The notes under the pieces: model-generated | The model's input: only the letters and a program-made list of their open reading frames with translations | Databases searched by the model: none | What the model was told of the DNA's origin: nothing | Shown: positions 52,168 to 60,081 of the stretch, one piece after another | Position numbering within the stretch: the first letter of the stretch is position 1 | Layout: the number at the start of each line of letters is the position of its first letter | Origin: Actinopolymorpha cephalotaxi | Lineage (GTDB): Bacteria > Actinomycetota > Actinomycetes > Propionibacteriales > Actinopolymorphaceae | Length of the DNA stretch: 64,000 nucleotides | Direction: 5' to 3' | NCBI RefSeq assembly: GCF_013408535.1 | Contig: NZ_JACBZA010000001.1 | Location: 3,804,850-3,868,849 of the forward strand | Translations under genes and position numbers: made by a program

Positions 52168-52191
52168 CTATTGGTTTGAGGTGCATTCACT

Positions 52192-52689
52192 ATGAATTCC
52201 GTACGATCTTCGGCCGCGGCGGAACGAGGACGCCACCGGAAGCTGACGAACGCCGTCAAGGAGGCCTTGCGGGAACTCAACAGCGCACTGTCGGTCTTCA
52301 ACCGGCACGTCGGCGGCCAGGTCGCGTTGAAGGACGTCGACTACGACTGCCTGGAGCTCCTCAACCGGCTCGGCCCGCTCACCCCGAGTGCCCTCGCGCG
52401 GCACGCGGACCTGCACCCGGCCACCATGACGGGCGTGCTCGACCGACTGCAGCGCGGCGGATGGGTCGTGCGCGAACGCGACCCGGAGGCGGCCGACCGG
52501 CGCGCCGTACTCGTCCGGCCGTTGCGCACCCGCAACGCCGAGCTGTACCGGCACCTCGCCGGGATGAACACCTCGATGGACGAGCTGTGCGCCGGCTACA
52601 GCGACGAGGAACTGGAACTGATCACGGACTTCCTCCGGCGAACCGCGACCGCCGGGCGCAACGCCGCGAACGACCTGGCCGACGGCTGA
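52192..52689 (+). CDS. MarR family transcriptional regulator
   Basis: A 165-residue winged-helix regulator. 'TPSALARHADLHPATMTGVL' is the recognition helix region and 'WVVRERDPEAADRRAVLVRP' the wing with the usual Asp-x-Arg-Arg. The N-terminal ~30 residues are basic. MarR proteins usually repress adjacent genes until a small ligand binds. A palindrome just upstream and the divergent alpha-galactosidase operon suggest local control, perhaps by a galactose-related signal (inference). ATG 52192 is accepted; no good Shine-Dalgarno sequence precedes it. Confidence 0.88.
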   Translation: MNSVRSSAAAERGRHRKLTNAVKEALRELNSALSVFNRHVGGQVALKDVDYDCLELLNRLGPLTPSALARHADLHPATMTGVLDRLQRGGWVVRERDPEAADRRAVLVRPLRTRNAELYRHLAGMNTSMDELCAGYSDEELELITDFLRRTATAGRNAANDLADG

Positions 52690-52716
52690 CCGGTGCCGGC
52701 CGCCGGCGTGGCACGG

Positions 52717-53283
52717 TCAGCGGAAGCCGACGGTGCGGCCGCGCCGGGACTTCAGCGCCGCGCCCTTGGCCCGTGCCTGGTCGGCGAGGTCGGCCTGGAA
52801 CGCCTTCATCTGCTCCCGCAGGTCCGGGTCGGCGGCGGCCAGGATCCGGACGGCGAGCAGCCCGGCGTTGCGGGCGTTGCCCACCGCGACGGTGGCCACC
52901 GGCACGCCGCCGGGCATCTGCACGATCGACAGCAGGGAGTCCAGTCCGTCCAGGTGCTTCAACGCGACCGGAACGCCGATCACCGGGAGCGGCGTCACGC
53001 TGGCCAGCATCCCCGGCAGGTGCGCGGCGCCGCCGGCGCCGGCGATCAGCACCCGCAGGCCACGGTCGGCGGCCCGCTCGCCGTAGTCGATCATCTCCCG
53101 CGCCATCCGGTGCGCGGAGACCACGTCCACCTCGTACGTGACGCCGAACTCCTCCAGCGCCTTGGTGGCCGCCTCCATCGTGGGCCAGTCGGAGTCAGAC
53201 CCCATCAGGACCCCGACCGCGGGGCCCTCCTCGGCCGGCACCGGCCGGGCGGCCGGGGCGTCCGCGGGCGTTCCCTCACTCAT
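52717..53283 (-). CDS. purE: N5-carboxyaminoimidazole ribonucleotide mutase
   Basis: A 188-residue purine-synthesis enzyme. Motifs '[17 protein letters not shown]', '[18 protein letters not shown]' and '[20 protein letters not shown]' place the carboxylate- and ribose-phosphate-binding residues. A 30-residue acidic N-terminal extension precedes the fold. ATG 53283 is used; the purK stop codon lies at 53276-53278, so the two frames overlap by 8 bp and are co-translated. Confidence 0.95.
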   Translation of the reverse strand: MSEGTPADAPAARPVPAEEGPAVGVLMGSDSDWPTMEAATKALEEFGVTYEVDVVSAHRMAREMIDYGERAADRGLRVLIAGAGGAAHLPGMLASVTPLPVIGVPVALKHLDGLDSLLSIVQMPGGVPVATVAVGNARNAGLLAVRILAAADPDLREQMKAFQADLADQARAKGAALKSRRGRTVGFR

Positions 53284-54433
53284 CGATCTCTCCCGTGAGA
53301 TAGGCGGCCGCGTGCCGGGCACGGGCGCGTACGTCGTCCAGGTCGTCGCCGAAGGTGGTCACGTGGCCGATCTTGCGGGCCGGACGCACCTCCTTGCCGT
53401 ACAGATGTACCCGCAGCGCGGGATCGCGGGCCTGGCAGTGCAGCAGGCCGCGGTGCATGTCGGGGTAAGCGCCGCCGAGGATGTTGACCATCACCGTCCA
53501 GGGTGCCCGCGCCTGGGGTGAACCCAGCGGCAGGTCGAGGACGGCGCGCAGGTGGTTCTCGAACTGGCTGGTGACCGCGCCCTCGATGCTCCAGTGGCCG
53601 GTGTTGTGCGGGCGCATGGCCAGCTCGTTGACGAGGATGCGGCCGTCGCGGGTCTCGAACAGCTCCACGGCGAGCAGGCCCACCACGTCCAGCTCGCCCG
53701 CGATCCGCAGCGCGATCCCCTGGGCGCGGACGGCGAGTTCCTCCGGCAGGCCCGGCGCGGGCGCGATCACCTCGTGGCAGATGCCGTCGCGCTGCACCGA
53801 CTCGACCACTGGGTAGGCGATCGCCTGCCCGGACGGGGACCGGGCGACGATCGCGGAAAGCTCCCGGGCGTAGTCGACGCGTTCCTCGGCGAGGACGGGG
53901 ATGCCGGCGTCGAAGACCCCCGTCTCCTCGGCGGCGCGCGCGTCGTCGACCACCCAGACGCCCTTGCCGTCGTACCCGCCGCGGGTCGTCTTCAGCACCA
54001 GCGGCCAGCCGCCGAGCTCGGCCGCGACGTCCTCCAGGTCGGCCAGCCCCTTGGGTGTGGCGTGGCGGGGGCAGGGCACGCCGAGCGCGGTCAGGCGTTC
54101 GCGCATCGCGCCCTTGTCCTGGGCGTACAGCAACGCGTGCGGTCCGGGTCGTACGGCCACCCCGGCGTCCACCAGCCGGTGCAGGTGGTCGGTGGGCACA
54201 TGCTCGTGGTCGAAGGTGATCGCGTCGCAGCCGGCCGCGAAGTCCCGAAGGGTACGCAGGTCGCGATAGTCGCCGACCGTGACGTGCCGGGCAACCTGGG
54301 CGGCGGACACGTCCGGGCCCTCCGCGAGCACCCGGAACGTCACCCCCAGCGCGATCCCGGCCTGGTGCGTCATCCGGGCCAGCTGGCCGCCGCCGATCAT
54401 CCCTACGGTCGGGACACCCACGAGGTTGGACAC
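53276..54433 (-). CDS. purK: N5-carboxyaminoimidazole ribonucleotide synthase
   Basis: A 385-residue ATP-grasp enzyme making N5-CAIR from AIR, bicarbonate and ATP. The N-terminal '[20 protein letters not shown]' is the PurK signature; '[18 protein letters not shown]' is the ATP-grasp loop; '[20 protein letters not shown]' and '[20 protein letters not shown]' carry metal-binding Glu/Asn. GTG 54433 is favoured because the TAGCCT box lies 7 nt upstream; the track could be extended to 54859 but those residues are not conserved. It is the first gene of purK-purE and divergent from gtrA. Confidence 0.95.
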   Translation of the reverse strand: MSNLVGVPTVGMIGGGQLARMTHQAGIALGVTFRVLAEGPDVSAAQVARHVTVGDYRDLRTLRDFAAGCDAITFDHEHVPTDHLHRLVDAGVAVRPGPHALLYAQDKGAMRERLTALGVPCPRHATPKGLADLEDVAAELGGWPLVLKTTRGGYDGKGVWVVDDARAAEETGVFDAGIPVLAEERVDYARELSAIVARSPSGQAIAYPVVESVQRDGICHEVIAPAPGLPEELAVRAQGIALRIAGELDVVGLLAVELFETRDGRILVNELAMRPHNTGHWSIEGAVTSQFENHLRAVLDLPLGSPQARAPWTVMVNILGGAYPDMHRGLLHCQARDPALRVHLYGKEVRPARKIGHVTTFGDDLDDVRARARHAAAYLTGEIDE

Positions 54434-54440
54434 GTCCGCG

Positions 54441-54446
54441 AGGCTA
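54441..54446 (-). promoter_or_regulatory. -10 box TAGCCT, leaderless promoter of purK-purE
   Basis: TAGCCT is 7 nt before GTG 54433 on the minus strand; the divergent gtrA gene has its own box 50 bp away. Confidence 0.6.
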
Positions 54447-54495
54447 CCGGGCGGCGCCGGGCGTGCCCTGACCGGGCGGGCGGTGTGGATGCCGG

Positions 54496-54501
54496 TAACC
54501 T
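54496..54501 (+). promoter_or_regulatory. -10 box TAACCT, leaderless promoter of gtrA gene
   Basis: TAACCT is 7 nt before GTG 54509. Together with the purK box it makes a compact back-to-back promoter in a 75 bp gap. Confidence 0.6.
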
Positions 54502-54508
54502 CCCCCGG

Positions 54509-55009
54509 GTGAAACCGCTCGACGCGCTCCAGTCCCGGGTTCGCCGGCTCGCCGAGGAGCTGGCGAAGTTCGGCACCGTCGGCGCGGTCGCGTTCGTCGT
54601 CGACCTGGGCGGGTTCAACCTGCTGCGCTACGGCCTGGACCACCACGGGCCGCTGGAGCACAAGCCGCTGACCGCCCGGACGATCTCGGTGGTGCTCGCC
54701 ACCCTGGTGGCGTACTTCGGCAACCGGCACTGGACCTGGAAGGACCGTCCGCGCCGGGCCGCGCACCATGAGTACGCGTTGTTCTTCCTGCTGAACTTCG
54801 CGGCACTCGTGGTCAACCTGGCGATCCTCGGGTTCGCCAACTACGTGCTCGGCCTGCACGACCCGCTGTCCAACCTGGTGGCCAACCTGGTGGGGATCGG
54901 CCTCGGCACGCTGATGAGGTTCTGGTCCTACCGTCGCTTCGTCTTCCGCGCGCCGGTCGCGGTGAACGCCGACGGCGAGCCCGACCCGCGGCTGTCCTCG
55001 CCGGTCTGA
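54509..55009 (+). CDS. GtrA family membrane protein (polyprenyl-phosphate-sugar flippase-like)
   Basis: A 166-residue membrane protein with four helices: 'FGTVGAVAFVVDLGGFNLLR', 'TISVVLATLVAYFGNRHWTW', 'ALFFLLNFAALVVNLAILGF' and 'LVANLVGIGLGTLMRFW'. The conserved NRxWTW motif is present. GtrA proteins are thought to flip lipid-linked sugars across the membrane in cell-wall arabinan or O-antigen modification. Mycobacteria keep a homologue (Rv3277) beside purK. The 3' end overlaps the convergent sensor kinase gene by 82 bp. Confidence 0.9.
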   Translation: MKPLDALQSRVRRLAEELAKFGTVGAVAFVVDLGGFNLLRYGLDHHGPLEHKPLTARTISVVLATLVAYFGNRHWTWKDRPRRAAHHEYALFFLLNFAALVVNLAILGFANYVLGLHDPLSNLVANLVGIGLGTLMRFWSYRRFVFRAPVAVNADGEPDPRLSSPV

Positions 55010-56064
55010 TCTCCGGTCCGGCTGCCGGACTGCTCACCGGCCTTGCCGGCCTGCTGGTTGGACTGTTTGTTGGACTGGCCGGCACCGCCGCGCGGCAGGA
55101 AGACCGCGAACACCGCGGGGCTGCGGGAGATCATCTCCAGCCGCCCACCGCCGGCCTCGGCGAGGTCGCGGGCCAGGGCGAGTCCCAGCCCGGTGCCGCT
55201 GCGGCCGCTGACCGCGCGTTCGAAGACCCGCTGGCCGAGCTGCGCGGGTACGCCCGGCCCGGCGTCGGACACCTCGACCACCACCGAGCCACTGGGCGGC
55301 GGGCCGGTGGTGCGGCGGCGGACCACGACCGTGCCGCCGCCGTGGTGCAGGGCGTTCTCCAGCAACGTCGCCAGCACGTGTCCCAGCGTCCCGGGGGTGG
55401 CGTTCACCGTCAGGCCGGGCACGCCGGTCACGTCGATCCGCCGGCCCACTCGGTCGAACGCCGGCCGCCACTCCGCCACCTGCTGGCGTACGACATGGTC
55501 GACGTCGACCAGCGTCCGCTGCGCGACGTGAGTGTCCCGGCTCTGCGACAGCAGCCGATCCACCACGTGGGACAGGCGTTCGACCTGGCCGAGCGCGATG
55601 CCGGCCTCCTCGCGTACCACCTCGGGGTCCTTGGTGGCGAGGATCTCCTCCAGCCGCATCGACAACGCGGTCAGCGGCGAGCGCAGCTGGTGGGAGGCGT
55701 CCTGGGACAGCTGGCGTTCGGCGGCCAGCAGGTCGGTGATCCGGATGGCGCTCTTCTCCAGCGCGCCGGCCACCCGGTCGAGTTCGGGCAGGCCGTACCG
55801 GTGGCGGTGGGGGCGCGGGTCGCCCGAGCCCAGGCGTTCGGCCGCGGCGGCGAGCTCCTCCAGCGAACGCGAGATCCCGCGCGCCTGCCAGACCCCGATG
55901 CCGATCGCGACCAGCACGGCGATCGCCCCGAAGGCGACCAGGGTCAGACGTTCGGTCCAGCCGGCGCCGAAGTAGTGGCCCCTGAACGCGGCGATCGGCA
56001 ACGCGAACAACGTCGCCGTGACCACGGCGATGACGACCGTGGTGATGACCAACCGGCGACGCAT
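54928..56064 (-). CDS. Sensor histidine kinase
   Basis: A 378-residue two-pass membrane kinase. Membrane helices lie at about 5-26 and 38-60; only a ~12-residue loop ('FRGHYFGAGWTE') is outside, so it likely senses the membrane or partner proteins. A HAMP-like region precedes the H-box, 'LSQDASHQLRSPLTALSMRL', with H125. The N-box is 'LATLLENALHHGGGTVVVRR', and the G-boxes are 'EVSDAGPGVPA' and 'SGTGLGLALARDLAEAG'. A ~55-residue Gln/Ser/Gly-rich tail follows. It is the second gene of the operon after the response regulator. Its last 82 bp overlap the gtrA end on the other strand. Confidence 0.9.
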   Translation of the reverse strand: MRRRLVITTVVIAVVTATLFALPIAAFRGHYFGAGWTERLTLVAFGAIAVLVAIGIGVWQARGISRSLEELAAAAERLGSGDPRPHRHRYGLPELDRVAGALEKSAIRITDLLAAERQLSQDASHQLRSPLTALSMRLEEILATKDPEVVREEAGIALGQVERLSHVVDRLLSQSRDTHVAQRTLVDVDHVVRQQVAEWRPAFDRVGRRIDVTGVPGLTVNATPGTLGHVLATLLENALHHGGGTVVVRRRTTGPPPSGSVVVEVSDAGPGVPAQLGQRVFERAVSGRSGTGLGLALARDLAEAGGGRLEMISRSPAVFAVFLPRGGAGQSNKQSNQQAGKAGEQSGSRTGDQTGEDSRGSGSPSAFTATGARKTKRR

Positions 56065-56103
56065 CCGACCCTGCCCTACTCAGCCACTCAGCCGTTCGGC
56101 CGC

Positions 56104-56925
56104 TCAGCCGCGTTCGAAGCGGAAGCCGACGCCCCGCACCGTGGTGATGAACTTCGGGTCCGACGCGTCGTCGCCCAGCTTCCTGCGCAGCCAGGAGATG
56201 TGCATGTCCAGCGTCTTGGTCGAGGACCACCAGGTGGTCTCCCAGACCTCGCGCATCAGCTGGTCCCGGGTCACCACCCGGCCGGTCTCGCGGACCAGGA
56301 CGCGCAGCAGGTCGAACTCCTTCGCGGTCAGGTGGAGCTCCTCACCGGACAGCCAGGCCCGGCGGGACTCGGCGTCGATGCGTACGCCGGCGCCCTCCTC
56401 GGCGGATCCGTCCGACCAGCCCTCCGGCTTGCCTCGCCGCAGCAGCGCGCGCACCCGGGCCAGCAGCTCGGCCAGCCGGAACGGCTTGGTCACGTAGTCG
56501 TCGGCGCCGGCGTCCAGGCCGACCACCGTGTCCACCTCGTCCGCACGGGCGGTCAGCACGAGGACGGGGACGCGGTTGCCGTCCACCCGCAGCCGGCGGC
56601 ACACCTCCAGGCCGTCGACGTCGGGCAGGCCGAGGTCTAGCACCACAAGATCGAACGAGCCGCCGGACAGGATCGCCAGCGCCGGCTCCCCCGCGCCGGT
56701 GACCTCCACCTCGTAGCCTTCCCGGCGCAGCGCGCGGGCCAGCGGGTCCGAGATCGCCGGATCGTCCTCGGCCAGCAGGATCTGGAGGGCGTGCCGGCCG
56801 GGGCCGTCGTTCACCAGGGTGCCGCTCACGCCGGTGTGCTCACTGTCGGCGCCGGGCTCACCCGGCGGCCGGTTGAGGGTGCGCCGCCCACTCTGCTCGC
56901 CCACCACAGACGCGCTCCGTGTCAT
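56104..56925 (-). CDS. OmpR/PhoB-type response regulator
   Basis: A 273-residue regulator. Residues ~48-165 are the receiver: Asp pair in 'ILLAEDDPAISDPLARALRR', phosphoacceptor Asp in 'FDLVVLDLGLPDVDGLEVCR', Lys in 'DDYVTKPFRLAELLARVRA'. The C-terminal winged helix has 'LTAKEFDLLRVLVRETGRVV', 'TTWWSSTKTLDMHISWLRRK' and 'FITTVRGVGFRFERG'. The ~45-residue extension before the receiver is not conserved; an internal GTG or ATG start is possible, but TACGAT lies 7 nt before ATG 56925. It is 39 bp upstream of the kinase on the same strand, forming one two-component system. Confidence 0.92.
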   Translation of the reverse strand: MTRSASVVGEQSGRRTLNRPPGEPGADSEHTGVSGTLVNDGPGRHALQILLAEDDPAISDPLARALRREGYEVEVTGAGEPALAILSGGSFDLVVLDLGLPDVDGLEVCRRLRVDGNRVPVLVLTARADEVDTVVGLDAGADDYVTKPFRLAELLARVRALLRRGKPEGWSDGSAEEGAGVRIDAESRRAWLSGEELHLTAKEFDLLRVLVRETGRVVTRDQLMREVWETTWWSSTKTLDMHISWLRRKLGDDASDPKFITTVRGVGFRFERG

Positions 56926-56932
56926 GGGGCCG

Positions 56933-56938
56933 ATCGTA
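56933..56938 (-). promoter_or_regulatory. -10 box TACGAT, leaderless promoter of response regulator operon
   Basis: TACGAT lies 7 nt before ATG 56925 on the minus strand without a Shine-Dalgarno sequence. Confidence 0.5.
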
Positions 56939-57144
56939 CGACCGCAACCACACCGCGTCGCCGCTCACCCGCCCGCGGACCGCGTTCGACCGGGCCGAGT
57001 TCCGGGCGTGACGTTCCTGGTGGGGTTGTGGGTGGGCGTTCTGTGTGGACTTGCGGTGGGCCGTCACCCATCGAGAGGGATGTCCGAGGTGCCGGCCGGT
57101 TCATCCGCGGAGAAGCCGGCCCGGGACCGGGCTGTCCGGAGTCG

Positions 57145-57170
57145 CGGGATTCTTCCGCGGAAGAATCCCG
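57145..57170. repeat. Perfect 26 bp palindrome
   Basis: CGGGATTCTTCCG is followed directly by its exact complement CGGAAGAATCCCG with no spacer. It lies about 140 bp before the lipoprotein gene and 220 bp before the response-regulator start. Its inner 16 bp (GATTCTTCCGCGGAAG) recur at 61071-61086. It may be a protein binding site or a hairpin terminator. Confidence 0.6.
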
Positions 57171-57312
57171 CCGCGGCCCCGGCCGTTCGGAACAGTCCCT
57201 CCGGGCCTGCCCTGAGCCCTGGTTAGCACGCCGAGGCGCCTGGGTAGGTCGTCACCGGCGCGACCTGGCGGGCCCCGCCTACGGAGCGCCCGGGTGGCAG
57301 GGGGTCTGCGTG

Positions 57313-57927
57313 ATGAGGTCGACGCCTCCCAGCGCGCGTGGCCGCTCCGGGTCCGCGCCGGTCCGGGGCAGGGCCACGGCGACGACGGTGGCAGCGGTGG
57401 TGACCGTGACCGCCTCGGCGCTCGCCGGCGGGTGTTCGGGTTCCTCGCCGTCGTCGGACAGTTCCCCCTCGCCGGCCGCCACTCCCGCGCCCATGATCGG
57501 CACGATGGAGGCGGACGGGGTGGGAGCGACCGGCGTCAGCGACGTGGTCGTGGGTCCCGGCCGCCGCCCGCTCTACCGGAACTCCCTGGACACCGCCGCC
57601 AGGATCCGCTGTGTCGGGGCCTGCGCCCGTGCCTGGCCGCCGGTGCTCGTCCCCGCGGGGGTCACCGTCCCCTCGAAGGTGGCCGGGGTGAACGGCACGT
57701 TCGGTGTGGTCCGCCGCCCCGACCGGACCCGTCAACTGGCGCTGGACGGCAGGCCGCTGTACCGCTACGCCGCGGACCGGGTGGACGGGTCGGTCGGCGG
57801 CAACGGGTCGAAGGTCGACTTCGACGGCCGGAAGTACACCTGGTGGGTGGTCACCACCCTCGGCACGGTGCCCTCGCAGACGCCGACACCGACGACCACC
57901 GAGGAGTCGCACTACCAGGGCTACTGA
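57313..57927 (+). CDS. Lipoprotein of the COG4315/'secreted repeat' family
   Basis: A 204-residue exported lipoprotein. A basic N-terminus ('MRSTPPSARGRSGSAPVRGR') and hydrophobic stretch lead to the lipobox 'TVTASALAGGCSGSSPSSD'. The mature part has 'PLYRNSLDTAARIRCVGACA', 'AWPPVLVPAGVTVPSKVAGV' and 'DGRPLYRYAADRVDGSVGGN', the repeated unit (Tyr-x-aromatic-x2-Asp, CxxxC, AWPP) of this family. The two cysteines are likely disulphide-bonded. Function is unknown; such lipoproteins often follow two-component systems. The start ATG 57313 is preceded by a GTG at 57310. It overlaps the mvaB-type gene by 7 bp at the 3' end. Confidence 0.85.
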   Translation: MRSTPPSARGRSGSAPVRGRATATTVAAVVTVTASALAGGCSGSSPSSDSSPSPAATPAPMIGTMEADGVGATGVSDVVVGPGRRPLYRNSLDTAARIRCVGACARAWPPVLVPAGVTVPSKVAGVNGTFGVVRRPDRTRQLALDGRPLYRYAADRVDGSVGGNGSKVDFDGRKYTWWVVTTLGTVPSQTPTPTTTEESHYQGY

Positions 57928-58856
57928 CCCGGCCGGAGGTTCGCCGGGGTGGGGACGGTGCGACTGCGCGGACCCGCCCGCAGCACCTGCGACGGCACCT
58001 GGTGGCCGACCAGGCGTTCGGCCGTCGCGGCGACGTCCAGCAGCAGGTCGAGATCGACCCCGGTCTCCACGCCCATGTCCGCCAGCATGTGCACGACCTC
58101 CTCGGTGGCGATGTTGCCGCTCGCCCCCGGCGCGTACGGGCAGCCGCCCAGGCCGCCGACGCTGGCGTCGAAGTCGGTCACGCCGAGCCACAGCGCGGTC
58201 AGCAGGTTGGCCAGGCCGGTGCCCCGGGTGTTGTGGAAGTGCAGGGCCAGCGAGGTGTCCGGGAAAGCCTCCCGGGTGCGGCCCACGAGATCCTCGACCC
58301 GGGTGGGCGTGGCCATGCCGGTGGTGTCGCCGTACGCCAGGGAGTCCGCGCCGGCCGCGACCGCCGCGCGGGCCACGCCGACGGTCTGCTCGACCGGGAT
58401 GTCCCCTTCGTACGGACAACCCCACGATGTCGCGACGATGACCTGGCACCGCGCGCCCTGGCCGTGGACGTACTCGACCAGCGGACCGAGCTCGGCGAGC
58501 GACTCCGCGGTGGTGCGGTTGAGGTTGGCGCGGTTGTGCGTGTCGGAGGCGGAGACCACCACCTCCAGTTCGGTGAAGCCCGCCTCGACCGCCCGCCGGG
58601 CGCCGACCAGGTTGGGCACCAGCGCGGAGTAGGTGACGTTCGGGTTCTTCGCCGCGGCCGCCCACACCTGCGCCGCGTCGCCCATCTGCGGAATGGCCTT
58701 CGGGTGCACGAAACTGACCGCCTCGATCCGGCTCAGGCCGGTCTTCGACAGCGCGTCCAGGAGCTCGATCTTTCCCGCGGTGGGTACGGGGGGTTCGTTC
58801 TGCAGCCCGTCGCGCGGACCGACCTCCCGCAACCAGACCCGGCTGGGCACCTGCAT
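57921..58856 (-). CDS. mvaB: Hydroxymethylglutaryl-CoA lyase
   Basis: A 311-residue enzyme cleaving HMG-CoA to acetyl-CoA and acetoacetate, used in leucine degradation. Motifs: 'VGPRDGLQNEPPVPTAGKIE', 'IEAVSFVHPKAIPQMGDAA', 'SLALHFHNTRGTGLANLLTA' (metal His) and the catalytic Cys in 'SVGGLGGCPYAPGASGNIA'. ATG 58856 is chosen, with GGGAGG about 8 nt upstream. It would supply acetoacetate that AacS (26068-28095) can activate, though the genes are far apart. The 3' end overlaps the lipoprotein gene by 7 bp. Confidence 0.93.
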   Translation of the reverse strand: MQVPSRVWLREVGPRDGLQNEPPVPTAGKIELLDALSKTGLSRIEAVSFVHPKAIPQMGDAAQVWAAAAKNPNVTYSALVPNLVGARRAVEAGFTELEVVVSASDTHNRANLNRTTAESLAELGPLVEYVHGQGARCQVIVATSWGCPYEGDIPVEQTVGVARAAVAAGADSLAYGDTTGMATPTRVEDLVGRTREAFPDTSLALHFHNTRGTGLANLLTALWLGVTDFDASVGGLGGCPYAPGASGNIATEEVVHMLADMGVETGVDLDLLLDVAATAERLVGHQVPSQVLRAGPRSRTVPTPANLRPGQ

Positions 58857-58896
58857 CGTGGCCACCTCCCCCACCAGTGTGGCGCACGCGGCTGGC

Positions 58897-60054
58897 TCAG
58901 GCCTCCGGCGCCGATTCGGGGATCACCGAGGCCCCCTCGTCGGAGTCGGCGGCGGCGTCCGCCCGGGCCGGGTCCGCCTCGCCGCGCGTCTGCCGGGGAA
59001 TGCCCGGGTGCCCCGCCGGCAGGTCGGCGTCCGGGCCCGCGTCCGGTGCGGCGCCGGGCGTACTCTCCCGGGTGCTCCCGCGGCTGCTCTCGGACCTGGG
59101 TTCCGGGCTGGGCACCTCCCACGTCGGCCCCGGGCCGTTCGCCCGGTCCAGCAGGACGAGCGCGTACGCGTACCGCCGGCGCACGGCCTCCTGGGCGGCG
59201 TCGTCGAGCCGGGCCAGCCGCGCCGGGCCGAGGTTGTGCCGGATGTCGGCGCGCTTGACCAGAATGGCGGGCGGCGTCTCCACCAGCCGGTCGAGGTGAT
59301 CCTCGTACGACTCCCCCGACCGGCGGGTGAGCGCGTCCACCATGTCCACCACGTCGGCCGGGACACCCAGGTCGATCAGCTGGGCCAGGCTGAGCTCGGT
59401 GTCCTCCACGCAGTCGTGCAGGAGCGCCGCGAGCTGCTGTTCGGGGGTGCCGCCGCCGTCGCGGGTGAGCCGGGCCACCGCGCGGGTGTGCTCCACCGCG
59501 GGCCGCCCGGACGGGTCGTACCGGTCGTGGTGCACCACGGCGACCAGCTGCTGCGCCGCGCCGAGATGGTCCACCGGCTGGCGGAGATAGGCGTACGCGT
59601 GCTGCCAGGAGGAGAACAACTCGTCGAAGACCGGCTCGGTGGCCACCGCCAGCGGGATGAACCGCTCACAGGTCTCGTGGTAGATCTCCCGCTGCGACTC
59701 CACCGTCGGGTAGGTGTGCAGCCGCTGCACCAGGGCGTACCTCCCGGCCAGCCGCACCATCGGGGAATCCACCAGTCCGGCCACGCGCGTACCGAAGCGT
59801 TCCTCGACGTGCTCCATCGTGCAGGGATAGTCCTCGGCCAGGTGGTGCAGAAGGCCGGCCGTCAGCAGGCCGAGTTCGGTGACACCGAACTCCCGGACCA
59901 GCAGCTCCGCCACCTCGTAGCGGGTGGGGCGGCCGCCCCAGTGGTCGGCGAAGCGGACCGCTCGCCGAAGGTGCGGTGTGGTGCCGGTCGGGAGGTACCG
60001 CGACAGAACGCGGGAGGCCTCCGCCCAGGTACCCCAGCCCCGATAGACCTTCAT
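58897..60054 (-). CDS. Tandem HD-domain protein, SpoT/MESH1-like alarmone hydrolase candidate
   Basis: A 385-residue protein with two HD domains. The second (residues ~165-300) carries the full set: His-189 in 'AVEHTRAVARLTRD', 'LLHDCVEDTELSLAQLIDLG' (H213, D214, E217, D218) and 'ILVKRADIRHNLGPARL' (D270). This matches RelA/SpoT-type (p)ppGpp hydrolases without synthetase or regulatory domains, like MESH1. The first domain (~30-110) reads 'LLHHLAEDYPCTMEHVEERF', where HD is HH, and is likely inactive. The C-terminal ~75 residues are acidic and disordered. It is 27 nt after ech on the same strand. Confidence 0.75.
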   Translation of the reverse strand: MKVYRGWGTWAEASRVLSRYLPTGTTPHLRRAVRFADHWGGRPTRYEVAELLVREFGVTELGLLTAGLLHHLAEDYPCTMEHVEERFGTRVAGLVDSPMVRLAGRYALVQRLHTYPTVESQREIYHETCERFIPLAVATEPVFDELFSSWQHAYAYLRQPVDHLGAAQQLVAVVHHDRYDPSGRPAVEHTRAVARLTRDGGGTPEQQLAALLHDCVEDTELSLAQLIDLGVPADVVDMVDALTRRSGESYEDHLDRLVETPPAILVKRADIRHNLGPARLARLDDAAQEAVRRRYAYALVLLDRANGPGPTWEVPSPEPRSESSRGSTRESTPGAAPDAGPDADLPAGHPGIPRQTRGEADPARADAAADSDEGASVIPESAPEA

Positions 60055-60081
60055 GCCTTCCCCATTCCCCCGGTGCCCCTC

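Larger units (their letters stand above)
56926..57312. other. Divergent region with perfect 26 bp palindrome, no gene
   Basis: About 387 bp between the response regulator and the lipoprotein gene hold no credible gene. It contains TACGAT (56933-56938), the regulator's promoter box, and a perfect 26 bp palindrome at 57145-57170. The lipoprotein start is preceded by a GC-rich stretch without a clear -10 box. Confidence 0.5.

Noticed and set aside
53276-54859. Extended N-terminus of purK to 54859
   Set aside because: The additional ~142 residues are antisense to gtrA and not PurK-like; the GTG at 54433 with a -10 box fits the family start.
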